DNA of 64,000 nucleotides from Anaerococcus pacaensis 9403502 (GTDB taxonomy: Bacteria; Bacillota; Clostridia; Tissierellales; Peptoniphilaceae), in the NCBI GenBank assembly GCA_000308255.3, contig HG326665.1, positions 166,404 to 230,403 of the forward strand, read 5' to 3'. Positions 45,904 to 55,424 of the stretch are shown here, one piece after another. Position 1 is the stretch's first letter. The number at the start of each line of letters is the position of its first letter. Both the position numbers and the translations under genes were made by a program. The notes under the pieces are model-generated. The model was given only the letters and a program-made list of their open reading frames with translations, had not been told where the DNA came from and did no database searches.

Positions 45904-46828
45904 GATAGGACTTTTAGGATTTGGAACCGTAGCTGGAGCTTTCTATGACTTGGTAGAAGAGAACAAAACTAAACTTGAGAAATTAACTGGCCAAGAAATT
46001 GAGTTTATCAAAATCCTGGTACGTAATAAAGAAAAATACAATAGATGCAAAGACTTACTAACAGTTGACAAAAATGATATTTTTGATAACGATGATATAA
46101 ATCTTATAGTAGAGGCTACTGGCGAGGTAGATGAAATCGCCACCTCTATTGAAACAGCCTTAAAAAGTGGCGTAAATGTCATCTCGGCTAACAAAGCTCT
46201 CATTTCAAAACACTTAGAATCTTTAATAAAAGCAACTGATGAGTCTAAGGCTAGCCTAAAGTTTGAAGGTGCAGTAGGAGGAGCCATCCCCCTACTTTCA
46301 AATATAGAAAAACTTCAAGCAGCCGGAGATGTCAAAAAAATCGTTGGAGTACTCAACGGTACATCTAATTTTATCCTAAGCCAAATGGAAGAAGGTTTAT
46401 CATTTGATGAAGCTCTAAAAATCGCCCAAGAAAAAGGCTATGCAGAGGCAGATCCTTCAGCTGATATAGATGGCATAGACACCATGAGAAAAATAAATAT
46501 AACCGCATCCCTCTTATTCGATACCTTCTACAAAGAAGAAGAAATTAAGGTAGGAGGTATCAGAGATATAAAGGAAGAAGATCTTAAAAGAGCTCTAGAC
46601 CAAGGCAATACCATAAAACTTATTGGCTACGCCGATAGCAATGGAAAAATATATGTAAGAGCAGAAGAAATAGATAAAAACTCCCTCCTAGGATCTCTTA
46701 AAGGAGGCGAAAACGCCATATTATTTGATACAACAAATGCAGGCGAAATCACAATAAAAGCCCCTGGAGCCGGTGGTAGAGAAACTGCTTATTCTCTTGT
46801 GAGTGATTTGATAGACATATATGGTTAA
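45896..46828 (+). CDS. hom: Homoserine dehydrogenase without ACT domain
   Basis: Starts at TTG 45896, overlapping the asd stop by 8 bases, with GGAG upstream. The 310-aa product has the nucleotide-binding GLLGFGTVAGAFYDL, SANKALISKH, EGAVGGAIPLL, GTSNFILSQM, the catalytic region ADPSADIDGIDTMRKI, and ends APGAGGRETAYSLVSDLIDIYG. Usual Bacillota enzymes are about 430 aa with a C-terminal ACT domain; here it is absent. Produces homoserine, the substrate of the MetA domain in the same operon. Confidence 0.93.
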   Translation: MIKIGLLGFGTVAGAFYDLVEENKTKLEKLTGQEIEFIKILVRNKEKYNRCKDLLTVDKNDIFDNDDINLIVEATGEVDEIATSIETALKSGVNVISANKALISKHLESLIKATDESKASLKFEGAVGGAIPLLSNIEKLQAAGDVKKIVGVLNGTSNFILSQMEEGLSFDEALKIAQEKGYAEADPSADIDGIDTMRKINITASLLFDTFYKEEEIKVGGIRDIKEEDLKRALDQGNTIKLIGYADSNGKIYVRAEEIDKNSLLGSLKGGENAILFDTTNAGEITIKAPGAGGRETAYSLVSDLIDIYG

Positions 46829-46833
46829 ATATA

Positions 46834-46862
46834 GGGAGTAGAAATATACCGCTCCCTTTTTT
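46834..46862 (+). terminator. Terminator of the Met T-box operon
   Basis: GGGAG and CTCCC form a stem with a 13-base loop, followed by six T residues. Confidence 0.8.
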
Positions 46863-46937
46863 AATGAAATATTTATAATCGTAAAGATGGTTCATTTATA
46901 TAAAATATATTATAATTAAACCTACAAGGAGTTTGAT

Positions 46938-47945
46938 ATGGAAGAAAAAAGGAAACTCAAATTTATACTAATAGCATTTATACTTTTACTCGTAATAGGT
47001 ATTATTGGTTATATGAACTTACTTAGTGTAGGTTTTGTTGACGCCTTATATATGACTGTTATAACCATCTCAACTGTAGGTTTTGGAGAGGTCGGCACTT
47101 CTAATGCTCGTTCAGACCTGTTTTCAGTCCTTATGATATTTTTGGGTGTCGGTATAGTTGGTTATGCTTTTACTACTATAGTTGCTATGTTGGTTGAGGG
47201 TAAGCTTACAGATATATGGAAAGGAAAAAAAATGGATAAAAATATTGCCGCCCTTACTGATCATTATATAATTTGCGGGTCGGGAGAAATGGCAGATGTA
47301 ATTATACATAAATTCGTAGATGAAAATCTAGACTTTGTAGTTATCACCGATAATAGAGAGGACTTAGATGAGTATAGCCAAGATAATATATTGGTAGTAG
47401 AAGGCCAATCAACCGAGGAAAGCGTACTAATGCATGCTGGTATTGATAAGGCCAAGGGTCTCATAGCAACCTTAGACCATGAGGTCGATAATATAGTTAC
47501 TGTGCTTACTGCCCGCGATCTTAACAGAGAAATATATATCATATCAAATGCAACCAGCAAATCAGGTTCTGATAAGCTTATGAAAGTTGGAGCAAACAAG
47601 ACCCTATCAGCTACTGAAATAAGTGGAAATAGGATGGCATCTCTAATGATAAAGCCTAATATAATATCATTCTTGGATGTTGTGACAAGAATTGGTGATG
47701 TGGAGCTGGACCTAGAGGAAGTAGCTGTAAAAAATGGGTCATACCTAGAAAATAAAAACTTAAAAGAAGCCCAAATTCCAAGTAAAACTGGACTAATAGT
47801 ATTGGCCATAAAAAAGTATGAAGACAAGCAATTGATATTCAATCCTCCAGTAAGCTACACTTTCAAAATCGGTGATGTACTAATTGTCTTGGGTAGAGAA
47901 GATCAGGTAGATAAATTACGAAATCTTAGTATTGAGATGAATTAG
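46938..47945 (+). CDS. Two-TM potassium channel with RCK (TrkA-N/TrkA-C) domain
   Basis: The 335-aa product has an outer helix (about 8-28), a pore loop with the selectivity filter TISTVGFGEV (about 44-53), and an inner helix (about 63-87). A cytosolic TrkA-N domain (DHYIICGSGEMADVII, nucleotide loop) and a TrkA-C domain (about 255-335) follow. This is the MthK-like layout for a ligand-gated K+ channel. Monocistronic; ends at the palindromic element. Confidence 0.93.
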   Translation: MEEKRKLKFILIAFILLLVIGIIGYMNLLSVGFVDALYMTVITISTVGFGEVGTSNARSDLFSVLMIFLGVGIVGYAFTTIVAMLVEGKLTDIWKGKKMDKNIAALTDHYIICGSGEMADVIIHKFVDENLDFVVITDNREDLDEYSQDNILVVEGQSTEESVLMHAGIDKAKGLIATLDHEVDNIVTVLTARDLNREIYIISNATSKSGSDKLMKVGANKTLSATEISGNRMASLMIKPNIISFLDVVTRIGDVELDLEEVAVKNGSYLENKNLKEAQIPSKTGLIVLAIKKYEDKQLIFNPPVSYTFKIGDVLIVLGREDQVDKLRNLSIEMN

Positions 47946-48101
47946 GGGCTGTTGCAAAATAGATAAATCATTCCAAAATGATTCGAACTCTCTCTAAGAA
48001 AATTTGGCCTTCACGAGCCGGAGGGCTAAATCTCAAATTTTCTTAGAGAGCGCCCCAATGATAGAACGATAGATAGCTATTTTTTTGCAACAGCCCCTTT
48101 T
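47945..48101. repeat. 157-bp palindromic element, copy B
   Basis: Inverted-repeat ends GGGGCTGTTGCAAA and TTTGCAACAGCCCC. Reverse-complemented, it aligns over its whole length with 31978-32133, including the core TTTAGCCCTCCGGCTC and AGGCCAAA. It lies between the convergent K+ channel and GNAT-remnant genes, like copy A between convergent genes. Confidence 0.8.
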
Positions 48102-48129
48102 TAATTTAAATAATTCACATCAATAAGAT

Positions 48130-48556
48130 CTAGCCGTCATCATTCTGCCTAAAATAAGTATTCAATGGATAGCTATTAATGTCGGTCCGCATACCTAATT
48201 CTTGGTAGATGCTATATAATCTAGAGTCATTATCATCAGTCACCAATATAAATTTGCTCACATCTTTAAATTCATTTGATGCACTTTCATATAGACTTCT
48301 CCCAATGCCCCTCCTAAAATAACCAGGCCTAATAATTAAATGCTGACTAAAACTATATGTACTCTTTCTCCAACACATCGTATAAATCCTACTAACTTCC
48401 CCCCTTTAAAAGCCCCTAATAGGTAAATCGTATTATTAAAAGCTAATTCTTAAGCTTCGTAAGCTGATAGGTAAGCTGTCCAACCATTTTCTTCATAATT
48501 TTAATTACTTCATCTAATTGTTCACTTCCAAATTCCTTATATCTAATATCCGACAT
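48130..48556 (-). pseudogene. Decayed GNAT acetyltransferase
   Basis: Frames read in series from ATG 48556 give MSDIRYKEFGSEQLDEVIKI, YEENGWTAYLSAYEA-stop, AFKGGKLVGFIRCVGERVH and LIIRPGYFRRGIGRSLYESA. The last contains the acetyl-CoA motif. At least two frameshifts and one stop interrupt it. The distal 82 codons (from 48378) are open but lack the N-terminal half. Confidence 0.8.
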
Positions 48557-48559
48557 ATA

Positions 48560-49588
48560 TTATCTCCAAGTTTTATTACTCAGTAATACGGCCATCTCTT
48601 CCGTACTAGGGATATCTCCTGTAAAAAATTCTGTCAGATCAAATATTCTGCTACCCCTAAGCCCTCCTGAAGAATCTTTTTTAAAATCAGTATCATAAAA
48701 ATTTTCTACAAAAAAGTAGCTATGTTCTTCTGTACTAATGTCATAGCCACGTGTTAATGACTCTTCCATTGCTTTTATAATGGTATCTTTTCTTTGCATT
48801 GTAAGCTCACCCATATCATTATGATATACTATATTGTCTTCTACTTTAACAGCTCTGATAATGGCACAAATGACACCTATCAAACGTATGCTCTTTTGAT
48901 AATAAAGTCCTATATAATCATGCGGGCCAAAATTTCTACTACTAGGATGATAATAAAGATTATTTTCCTTATTAAAATCAATAGTAGCCCCTGCAGGAAC
49001 AGCCTTCAAATACTTCCATGAATCATAGTCAGGTAAAAGCTTGGCATCTTTACAAAATCCCAAATAATCTTCTACTATATCCCTCATCTCATAATCATTA
49101 TCATTAAGTTGGTCAGCTATTGCATCAGCTAGTAATCCAAAAGTAGTATTTAAATGGAGAATCTTTTTATAACTTTTATTCTCAGAGAGATTCCTTTTAT
49201 TAAAATCATCAAGTTTTTTATCAAAAACCTCTAGCTTACTTTGTTTCATAAGTTTAGGCGCAAGGGTAATTAAAAGCTTATTATTTGCATCCCCATAGCA
49301 TTCTAGGTATTTTAATAACTGATCATCGCCAAATCCATCGTTTATCTTGGTTTCTATAATTACTTTAAAACCCTCTTGACTAATCGTAGCATCCAACACA
49401 CCCACACTATGTTTCTCTTGAGTTGTTATCACCAGTTCTGGTAGAAAGGTCTCATCAAAAAAATAAGTGCTAATGAAATTATAAAATTTACTTACTGAGT
49501 AAGAATAAAATCTAGATAACAACAATATTGTATTCGCCGTAGCAACATTTTCTTTCTGATGGTAACGCTGAAAATAATGAACTCTCAT
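48560..49588 (-). CDS. PD-(D/E)XK nuclease-like protein of unknown function
   Basis: ATG 49588 has GAGGTG seven bases upstream and is preferred to the GTG three codons earlier. The 342-aa product has VGVLDATISQEGFKVIIETKI (about residues 63-83), which fits the D...ExK metal site of PD-(D/E)XK nucleases, followed by a helical region and a variable C-terminus (HPSSRNFGPHDYIGLY). It lies 14 bases after the NERD-domain gene. Such paired nuclease-like genes occur in DNA-restriction or defence loci, but no helicase or methylase is present. Confidence 0.65.
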   Translation of the reverse strand: MRVHYFQRYHQKENVATANTILLLSRFYSYSVSKFYNFISTYFFDETFLPELVITTQEKHSVGVLDATISQEGFKVIIETKINDGFGDDQLLKYLECYGDANNKLLITLAPKLMKQSKLEVFDKKLDDFNKRNLSENKSYKKILHLNTTFGLLADAIADQLNDNDYEMRDIVEDYLGFCKDAKLLPDYDSWKYLKAVPAGATIDFNKENNLYYHPSSRNFGPHDYIGLYYQKSIRLIGVICAIIRAVKVEDNIVYHNDMGELTMQRKDTIIKAMEESLTRGYDISTEEHSYFFVENFYDTDFKKDSSGGLRGSRIFDLTEFFTGDIPSTEEMAVLLSNKTWR

Positions 49589-49602
49589 ATGATTCACCTC
49601 AA

Positions 49603-50364
49603 TTATTTTTTTGAATTAACTACAAACCTACACTTAGGAAAATTCGAACATCCTGTAAAGGCCCCATATTTTCCATTCCTTTCAACCAACTCTCCCCCAC
49701 ATTTAGGGCATATATTTTGACTTATCTTCTCTGCATTAGCCTTCTTTAACTTTTTGATATCTCTTTTGTGACCATAATCAGTTTGGAAGGTCTTATTTTT
49801 TTCGATAATTTTAACTAAATTTAGTAATTCTTCCTCAGAGATCACTTCTTCATTCGATAGGCTTCTCACCACATCAGCAATACGCGCCATCTTGCAAACC
49901 ACCGATTTTTCCACTTCGATATTCTTTATATCAGCTTCACCCGAAAAAGCCACAATCGAAAAATATGGCATATCTGGATAATAATTATCTACAACATTCT
50001 GAACTGCTATAATATGACCATAATTTTGAAAAAGCGGATTTAGAAACTTGTGGCTGCCATTAGATAAATATTGAGTCCACTCATGAGAAAACTCTTTACC
50101 ATAAATCTTTCCCTTGTAAGCTTTGGTCTCGATACAAAAAATTCCATATGTAGAAACCACTAAATGGTCGATTTGGCTTGTCTTAGTATTAGAACTAGGA
50201 TTAGCAAGTTTTATATCATGTAACTTTACATATTTAGCCCTATTAAGCTCCTTAAGCTTCACCATAATTACCATTTCACCAATGTCACCTTTGTATTTAG
50301 ACTTGAAAACAGTCCCCATTAAAATAAGTGCTGTTAAAAAACCTAAAAGAATTTGCCAAACCAT
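49603..50364 (-). CDS. NERD-domain protein with C4 zinc finger
   Basis: The 253-aa product has an N-terminal membrane segment (about 1-20), a NERD nuclease-related domain (KYKGDIGEMVIMVKLKEL, SQIDHLVVSTYGIFCIETKA with the D...ExK-like residues) and a topoisomerase-type zinc ribbon ICPKCGGELVERNGKYGAF plus CSNFPKCRF at the C-terminus. The architecture is known in Bacillota; the substrate is unknown. Upstream partner of the nuclease-like gene on the same strand. Confidence 0.88.
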   Translation of the reverse strand: MVWQILLGFLTALILMGTVFKSKYKGDIGEMVIMVKLKELNRAKYVKLHDIKLANPSSNTKTSQIDHLVVSTYGIFCIETKAYKGKIYGKEFSHEWTQYLSNGSHKFLNPLFQNYGHIIAVQNVVDNYYPDMPYFSIVAFSGEADIKNIEVEKSVVCKMARIADVVRSLSNEEVISEEELLNLVKIIEKNKTFQTDYGHKRDIKKLKKANAEKISQNICPKCGGELVERNGKYGAFTGCSNFPKCRFVVNSKK

Positions 50365-50499
50365 ACTTACTCCTTGTAATATTGTATTTTATAATATTAT
50401 AACCCAATACAGTTTGGAATAATTATTTTAACATTCAACAAAAAATATCACTATTGTAATGAGAGGCTCCCATAAAATAAAAAGAGATAAAATCAAAAA

Positions 50500-50536
50500 G
50501 TGAACCCCTCAAACGAAAACGTATTGAGCGGTTCAC
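50500..50536. repeat. 37-bp imperfect palindrome
   Basis: GTGAACC and GGTTCAC, then CTCAA and TTGAG, face each other around an 11-13 base centre in the gene-free region 50365-50675. It may be a terminator without T tract or the relic of an IS end. The rest of this gap shows no gene. Confidence 0.5.
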
Positions 50537-50675
50537 ATAATTCGATTTTATTGTAAAAACATTGAGTATTGTTACAACTTCAAATAAGTATAAAAAATAA
50601 TTATTATCACTTTTTTCATTCATATAATCGTAACTAATATTCCTCTATATGCAATAAATTAAATTTAGCTTAGTT

Positions 50676-51194
50676 TTAAAGCTTCATGCATAAAGTAGCA
50701 ATATAGTCATTTCCATACTTTGTTAGCCTATTTCTTTCATTCCTTGATTCATAGAAATCTATCATTGCTAAGCCATTTTTTAGCTGACCTCTAATTTGGG
50801 ATTCTAACGTATGACTAAACTCATAACCATACTCAGGATTAATCTCGATCTCACCAGCTTGTTCTAGCTCACGAGAATTAAATGGTAGAGAGTATTTTAG
50901 GAGAAGTTCTTCTACTGGATGATCCCAAACCACATCCGCATCATACATATAGATCCACGGGCTCATAAAGCCGACCATAAATAGCTCACCTTTTTTTAGA
51001 ACTCTTGCAGCTTCTTTATACACATTTTCTAAATCCTCAATGTAAGCATTTGATACTGGATTAAAAACTATATCAAAGCTTTCATTCTCAAATGGAAATG
51101 GTTTAGTCATATCTCCTTGAACAGTATTGATATTTAATCCTCCCCTAGTAGCAACCATATCATCTTTTTCTAATTGTGATTTAGAAAAATCCAT
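50676..51194 (-). pseudogene. SAM methyltransferase lacking its N-terminal part
   Basis: The frame begins MDFSKSQLEKDDMVA, which in this family follows motif I (LDFSESQLEKD-like), then NTVQGDMTKPFPFENESFD and LKKGELFMVGFMSPW. The upstream bases encode NFDVTIMDFS in the same frame but no motif I (GxGxG). A typical member is about 250 aa, so roughly 70 residues with the cofactor-binding loop are missing. Non-functional unless the start is elsewhere. Confidence 0.7.
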
Positions 51195-51408
51195 TATTGT
51201 AACATCAAAATTCGCTTCAGTTATTAATAGAACCAGTAGTGTTTTTATTAATATATAATCAGATTTTTTCTAATTACCTAACCATCTTGTACAATAATAA
51301 TATAATCAAATATTAAAGTAAGTTTAGATGTTCTTAGGATTATTAAGATTCAGATTAAACATCAAAAATATATTATATAATTTTAATGCATTTCTCTTAA
51401 ATTATAGA
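51195..51408. other. AT-rich spacer, no gene seen
   Basis: Contains only the decayed 5' extension of the methyltransferase remnant (about 51195-51270); the rest shows no gene or hairpin. Confidence 0.4.
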
Positions 51409-53838
51409 TTACTCAATTCTAATTAAATCTATAGTCGGTCTGTCTAAAATTCTCTTTAAGGAGAAGTGATAGATTAACAAGTTTGCAGCGTATACAACTA
51501 TCGAAAATCCTAAGAACGCCAGGTGATTGTAGTATTTTAAGAATACGTAGAAATTATATCTAGATGAAATTATTGACATGATTGCAATAACAAAAAAGGT
51601 CACTAATATTGCTAAAGCAAATGATTTTATTTGTTCGAAAACAAATTCTTGTTTTAATAATTTTTCTAAATCAGTTTTTTCCATACCTATAGAATATAAA
51701 TTGCCTATTTCTCTTTTCCTCGCCATCAAACTTGAATTTATAGAAGCATATCCATTTGTAAAATTTAGTGCAAGAATTATTGCTGCTAGGATGAAATTTA
51801 TGCTTAAAAGACCACCCAAAAATTTATCATCCTCATCACTCCTATCACCATCACTATAAACTTCATAGCTTTCATCAGTTCTAGGATTTTTATCCAAAAA
51901 ATTCTTAATTGATTCTTTGCTATCATAAATTTCATCAGGATTAACATCCATTTTTAGAGTAAAAGGATAATTTACTAGATTTCCATTCCCTGTAGACTCC
52001 AATAGTTTAAAGTAGGTATCAAAATCTGTAAAAATATATCCTGCATTACGATTAATTTTTAATGTTATATCTTTTAAATCATCTATGCTCTTACTAATAT
52101 CAATTGAAGTTTTGTTTCCACTTGCTGTTATTAGATCTAATTTTTTAGGATTTTTAAAAAACTTAACCATCTTAGCATCTCTTAATGGCTCATTAGGGTT
52201 AGACTGGATCATATTATATAAAATAAATTCTCCTTTATTGCCTCCTAAGGTATTAAGGTCTTCGTCCCTTAGTCCTACAATTTTCCCTACAATTGAGTTT
52301 TCTTCAATATCGCTATTATTTTCTAATAAAAATTCTTCTAAATTATTTGCAAAAAATTCTTCAGAAAAATCTAGGTTGTTTTCAATAAATAAATTTCTCT
52401 GCTGGAATATAAATGATTTTTTAGAATCAATCTTTTCGTCAACCGAAATTAGATTTTCTGGTAATCTTGGATCTTTGCTATAATAATCAACAGTTAGATT
52501 ATAATCATCTTGATAAAACCCTAAATCTACCGCATAACTTGAAAAAGATATCAAGATAAATAAAACTGATATTATTAAGACTCCTATTGTAGAAATATAT
52601 GATTGTGACTTAATGCTTGCAAGATTATTTATCCTTAGTTCCTTAAAAATAGTACTAGCTTTTTTCTTTTTTGATTTTTTAAAGTTTATTTGTCCTTTTA
52701 AGCCATCTATAATCTCTATTTTCTTTATTTTCCTTAAAGTAATTGCAAGCGATATAAATATTATTAGTAAGGAAATCAATATTATAACTAAGCTTAATAT
52801 AATATTAAAATCTACCGAAGATGGAATATCAATACCCATATTACTATTAATTAGGCTAAAATATTTTTTAATTGCTACATAGCCTAAAATATGTCCAAGC
52901 AATAATGGTAAGATTGATATAATAACTGCTTCTTTAAAAAGCAAGGAAAGTATTTGTGAATCTGTGCTTCCTATTGATTTATACATGGATAGCACCTTAA
53001 TTTTCTCTAAAGACCATACTAAAAATATATTTTTATTAAAAAATACAAATATTCCTATAGCTAAAATTACAAGGAAAATTGATGATAATTGTTTTAATAT
53101 TCTTCCCACATTACTTTCATATAAGTAATAACGATCCACAATTGCTGGTTCAAATTCAACTTTAATTTTCCTACCCAATTTATTTGACAACTCTTCTTCA
53201 ATTAATTCTTGATTATCATAGGCTTTATACAGCGATTTAAATCTTACGGCTGTCAGTTTATTTTCATAATTTGGGTTAATAAGAATATTTGCACCACTTA
53301 TACCATTAGGATTATCCTTAATAATTCCAACTATTTTCATTTCCTTAATTGTTGTTTTTATAAATTCTTCATCACTTGTAGGCCTGTATGTTGGATCTAC
53401 AATTTTGCCATCTAAAGTTCGCTTTCCGAATTCAACGTTTACTTTATCTGATATAGCTAAATTTTTATTTTTTATAACATTCTCGTTAAGGGCAATTTCA
53501 TTGAAGCTACTAGGATATCTTCCTTCTTTTAAATTATAATCACCCTTCATATTGGCAATAGCTTGGTCAAAAAGAGATATTGCTAAAATGTTATCGTCAA
53601 TTTTTCCTGATATAGAATCACTCGACACGAAACCTGCCTCTTTAACATATTCATTACTATTTATAATAGCCAAGTCATTTTCTTTTATATCACCTTCTAT
53701 ATAGGCATCCTCATAATATTCGTTCCTAAATTCTCTATTTGTAAAAGATATGCTGGAAAATGAGTAATAAAATATTACAGTAAAAAACAAGGAAACAATG
53801 AAAACCGAGATGAAAATGGGAAAATTCTTCTTATTCAT
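51409..53838 (-). CDS. FtsX-type ABC transporter permease
   Basis: ATG 53838 is nine bases from GGAG, whereas the ATG at 53847 touches it. The product of about 809 aa has an N-terminal membrane segment (10-30), a long external domain (about 35-245), three membrane segments (about 255-375), a second external domain (about 435-690) and three more membrane segments (about 695-800). Two FtsX domains are therefore present, as in MacB/YtrF-like exporters of lipids, peptides or antibiotics. Encoded downstream of its ATPase with a small overlap. Confidence 0.85.
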   Translation of the reverse strand: MNKKNFPIFISVFIVSLFFTVIFYYSFSSISFTNREFRNEYYEDAYIEGDIKENDLAIINSNEYVKEAGFVSSDSISGKIDDNILAISLFDQAIANMKGDYNLKEGRYPSSFNEIALNENVIKNKNLAISDKVNVEFGKRTLDGKIVDPTYRPTSDEEFIKTTIKEMKIVGIIKDNPNGISGANILINPNYENKLTAVRFKSLYKAYDNQELIEEELSNKLGRKIKVEFEPAIVDRYYLYESNVGRILKQLSSIFLVILAIGIFVFFNKNIFLVWSLEKIKVLSMYKSIGSTDSQILSLLFKEAVIISILPLLLGHILGYVAIKKYFSLINSNMGIDIPSSVDFNIILSLVIILISLLIIFISLAITLRKIKKIEIIDGLKGQINFKKSKKKKASTIFKELRINNLASIKSQSYISTIGVLIISVLFILISFSSYAVDLGFYQDDYNLTVDYYSKDPRLPENLISVDEKIDSKKSFIFQQRNLFIENNLDFSEEFFANNLEEFLLENNSDIEENSIVGKIVGLRDEDLNTLGGNKGEFILYNMIQSNPNEPLRDAKMVKFFKNPKKLDLITASGNKTSIDISKSIDDLKDITLKINRNAGYIFTDFDTYFKLLESTGNGNLVNYPFTLKMDVNPDEIYDSKESIKNFLDKNPRTDESYEVYSDGDRSDEDDKFLGGLLSINFILAAIILALNFTNGYASINSSLMARKREIGNLYSIGMEKTDLEKLLKQEFVFEQIKSFALAILVTFFVIAIMSIISSRYNFYVFLKYYNHLAFLGFSIVVYAANLLIYHFSLKRILDRPTIDLIRIE

Positions 53839-54511
53839 TTTTTTCATCTCCTACAATTTTGCCATCAACTATTGTAATAATACGATTTGCTTGTAAGGCT
53901 ATTTCTTCGTCATGGGTAATTAGGATAATCGTCTGTTTTAAGCTTCTATTGAAATATTTAAAGATTTCTATAATTTCCTTAGAATTTTTTCTGTCTAAAT
54001 TGCCTGTTGGTTCATCAGCTAGGATTATTGATGGTTCGTATATAATACTTCTCGCTATTGCGACTCTCTGTTGTTGACCTCCTGATAATTCACTTGGGAA
54101 AGAATCAAGCTTACTTTCTATGCCAAGTTTTCTAACAGTATCAAGCAAGATTTCTTCATTGATTTTTCTCTTATCAAGCTTCAGTGGTAATTCTATGTTG
54201 TGTCTTACAGTCAAGTTTTGGATTAGATTATAAAATTGATATATTAACCCTACTTTTCTCCTACGAAAAAGAGCTAGTTGCTTGGAAGAATACTGAGAAA
54301 TATCATTACCTTCTATATAAACTTTGCCCTTACTTGGACTATCTACTCCTCCTATAATATGTAAGAGAGTTGACTTACCAGATCCACTCGGTCCTACAAT
54401 TGCAACAAATTCGCCTCTTTCTATTGTAAGGTCAACTCCATCTAGGGCCACTACCTTGGAGTTTCCCTCTCCATATTCTTTTCTTAAATTTTCTACTTTT
54501 AGTATTTCCAT
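53831..54511 (-). CDS. ABC transporter ATPase (MacB/LolD type)
   Basis: The 226-aa product contains VGPSGSGKSTLLHIIGG (Walker A), the Q-loop region YQFYNLI, LSGGQQQRVAIARS (signature), IILADEPTGNLD (Walker B and D-loop) and LITHDEE (H-loop). It belongs to the LolD/MacB group that pairs with FtsX-like permeases. The start has AAGGAGG. Third gene of the operon. Confidence 0.95.
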   Translation of the reverse strand: MEILKVENLRKEYGEGNSKVVALDGVDLTIERGEFVAIVGPSGSGKSTLLHIIGGVDSPSKGKVYIEGNDISQYSSKQLALFRRRKVGLIYQFYNLIQNLTVRHNIELPLKLDKRKINEEILLDTVRKLGIESKLDSFPSELSGGQQQRVAIARSIIYEPSIILADEPTGNLDRKNSKEIIEIFKYFNRSLKQTIILITHDEEIALQANRIITIVDGKIVGDEKNE

Positions 54512-54563
54512 ACTTGCCTCCTTTTTCTTATATCAAGGTAAGCATATAAAAGTAAAGTGATTT

Positions 54564-55424
54564 TTAAGTGACATTGTAAAATTTAATTTCAAATCTTGCC
54601 CCATCATCGGTATTATTTATAGAAATTTCTCCATTATTTTTCTCTGTAATTATCTTCGCCATAGCAAGGCCTATTCCAAAACCTTTTGAGTCTGGAGTTT
54701 TATAAAAGCGTTTAAAGATTTTTTTCATATTCTCTTTTTCTATCCCTCCGCCATTGTCTTCAATGATTAAGCTTGTGTATAAGGGATTTTTGTAAGATGA
54801 AATTGAAATTTTATCACAATTAGGTCTATTATCTGCATTTTTAATAATATTAATCAGAGCTTCTGCCAGCCAATAAAAATCTCCATAAATACTATTTTCT
54901 TTCAAACTCTTCTCTATTTCTACATTAGTAGATCTTTTTAAATCCAAACTATCTAATGCATAATCAACTAATTCGTCAAGACGAACATCTTCATTTTTCA
55001 TAAGATCTTTATTTGCATCTAAACTTGAAAGTTTGAGCAGTATATCTGAAAGTGAATTTAGTCTAAGAGTTTGTCTTTTTAAAATCTCTATAACCTTATC
55101 ATTAGGATATTCTAGTTCTAAATTTTCTATAGAAAATAGCATCGAAGTAATCGGTGTTTTTATTTGATGGGCTATATCTTCTAAATATTCAATTTGTATT
55201 TTACTATTTTTAGTGCTTGTTTCTTTAGCTTCTACTATTTCAATAAAAAGCTTATAGATTTTATCCTCAAGTATGGAAAAGTCATCTTGCTTCATAGGAA
55301 TCTTATAATTTTGATTTTTCATATTATCGATTAAGTCTATAAGCTCATTTATTCTAATTTTCTTTCTAGATTCTAAGAAATAATATAGAAAGAAAAGACT
55401 TAATAGCCATAATACATATATCAT
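54564..55424 (-). CDS. Sensor histidine kinase, short membrane-anchored type
   Basis: The 286-aa product has one short N-terminal membrane segment (about 1-17), no extracellular domain, a DHp segment with the phosphorylatable His in LEDIAHQIKTPITSML (about residue 86), and an HATPase domain (NIIKNADNRPN, EDNGGGIEKENMKKIFKRFYK, GFGIGLAMAKII). Lacking an external sensor, it probably takes its input from the neighbouring ABC exporter, as in antibiotic-sensing modules. Its ATG overlaps the stop of the regulator (TAAATG). Confidence 0.92.
   Translation of the reverse strand: MIYVLWLLSLFFLYYFLESRKKIRINELIDLIDNMKNQNYKIPMKQDDFSILEDKIYKLFIEIVEAKETSTKNSKIQIEYLEDIAHQIKTPITSMLFSIENLELEYPNDKVIEILKRQTLRLNSLSDILLKLSSLDANKDLMKNEDVRLDELVDYALDSLDLKRSTNVEIEKSLKENSIYGDFYWLAEALINIIKNADNRPNCDKISISSYKNPLYTSLIIEDNGGGIEKENMKKIFKRFYKTPDSKGFGIGLAMAKIITEKNNGEISINNTDDGARFEIKFYNVT

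Noticed and set aside
50435..50623. 62-codon minus-strand frame
   Set aside because: No RBS, crosses the palindrome at 50500-50536, no family-like composition.
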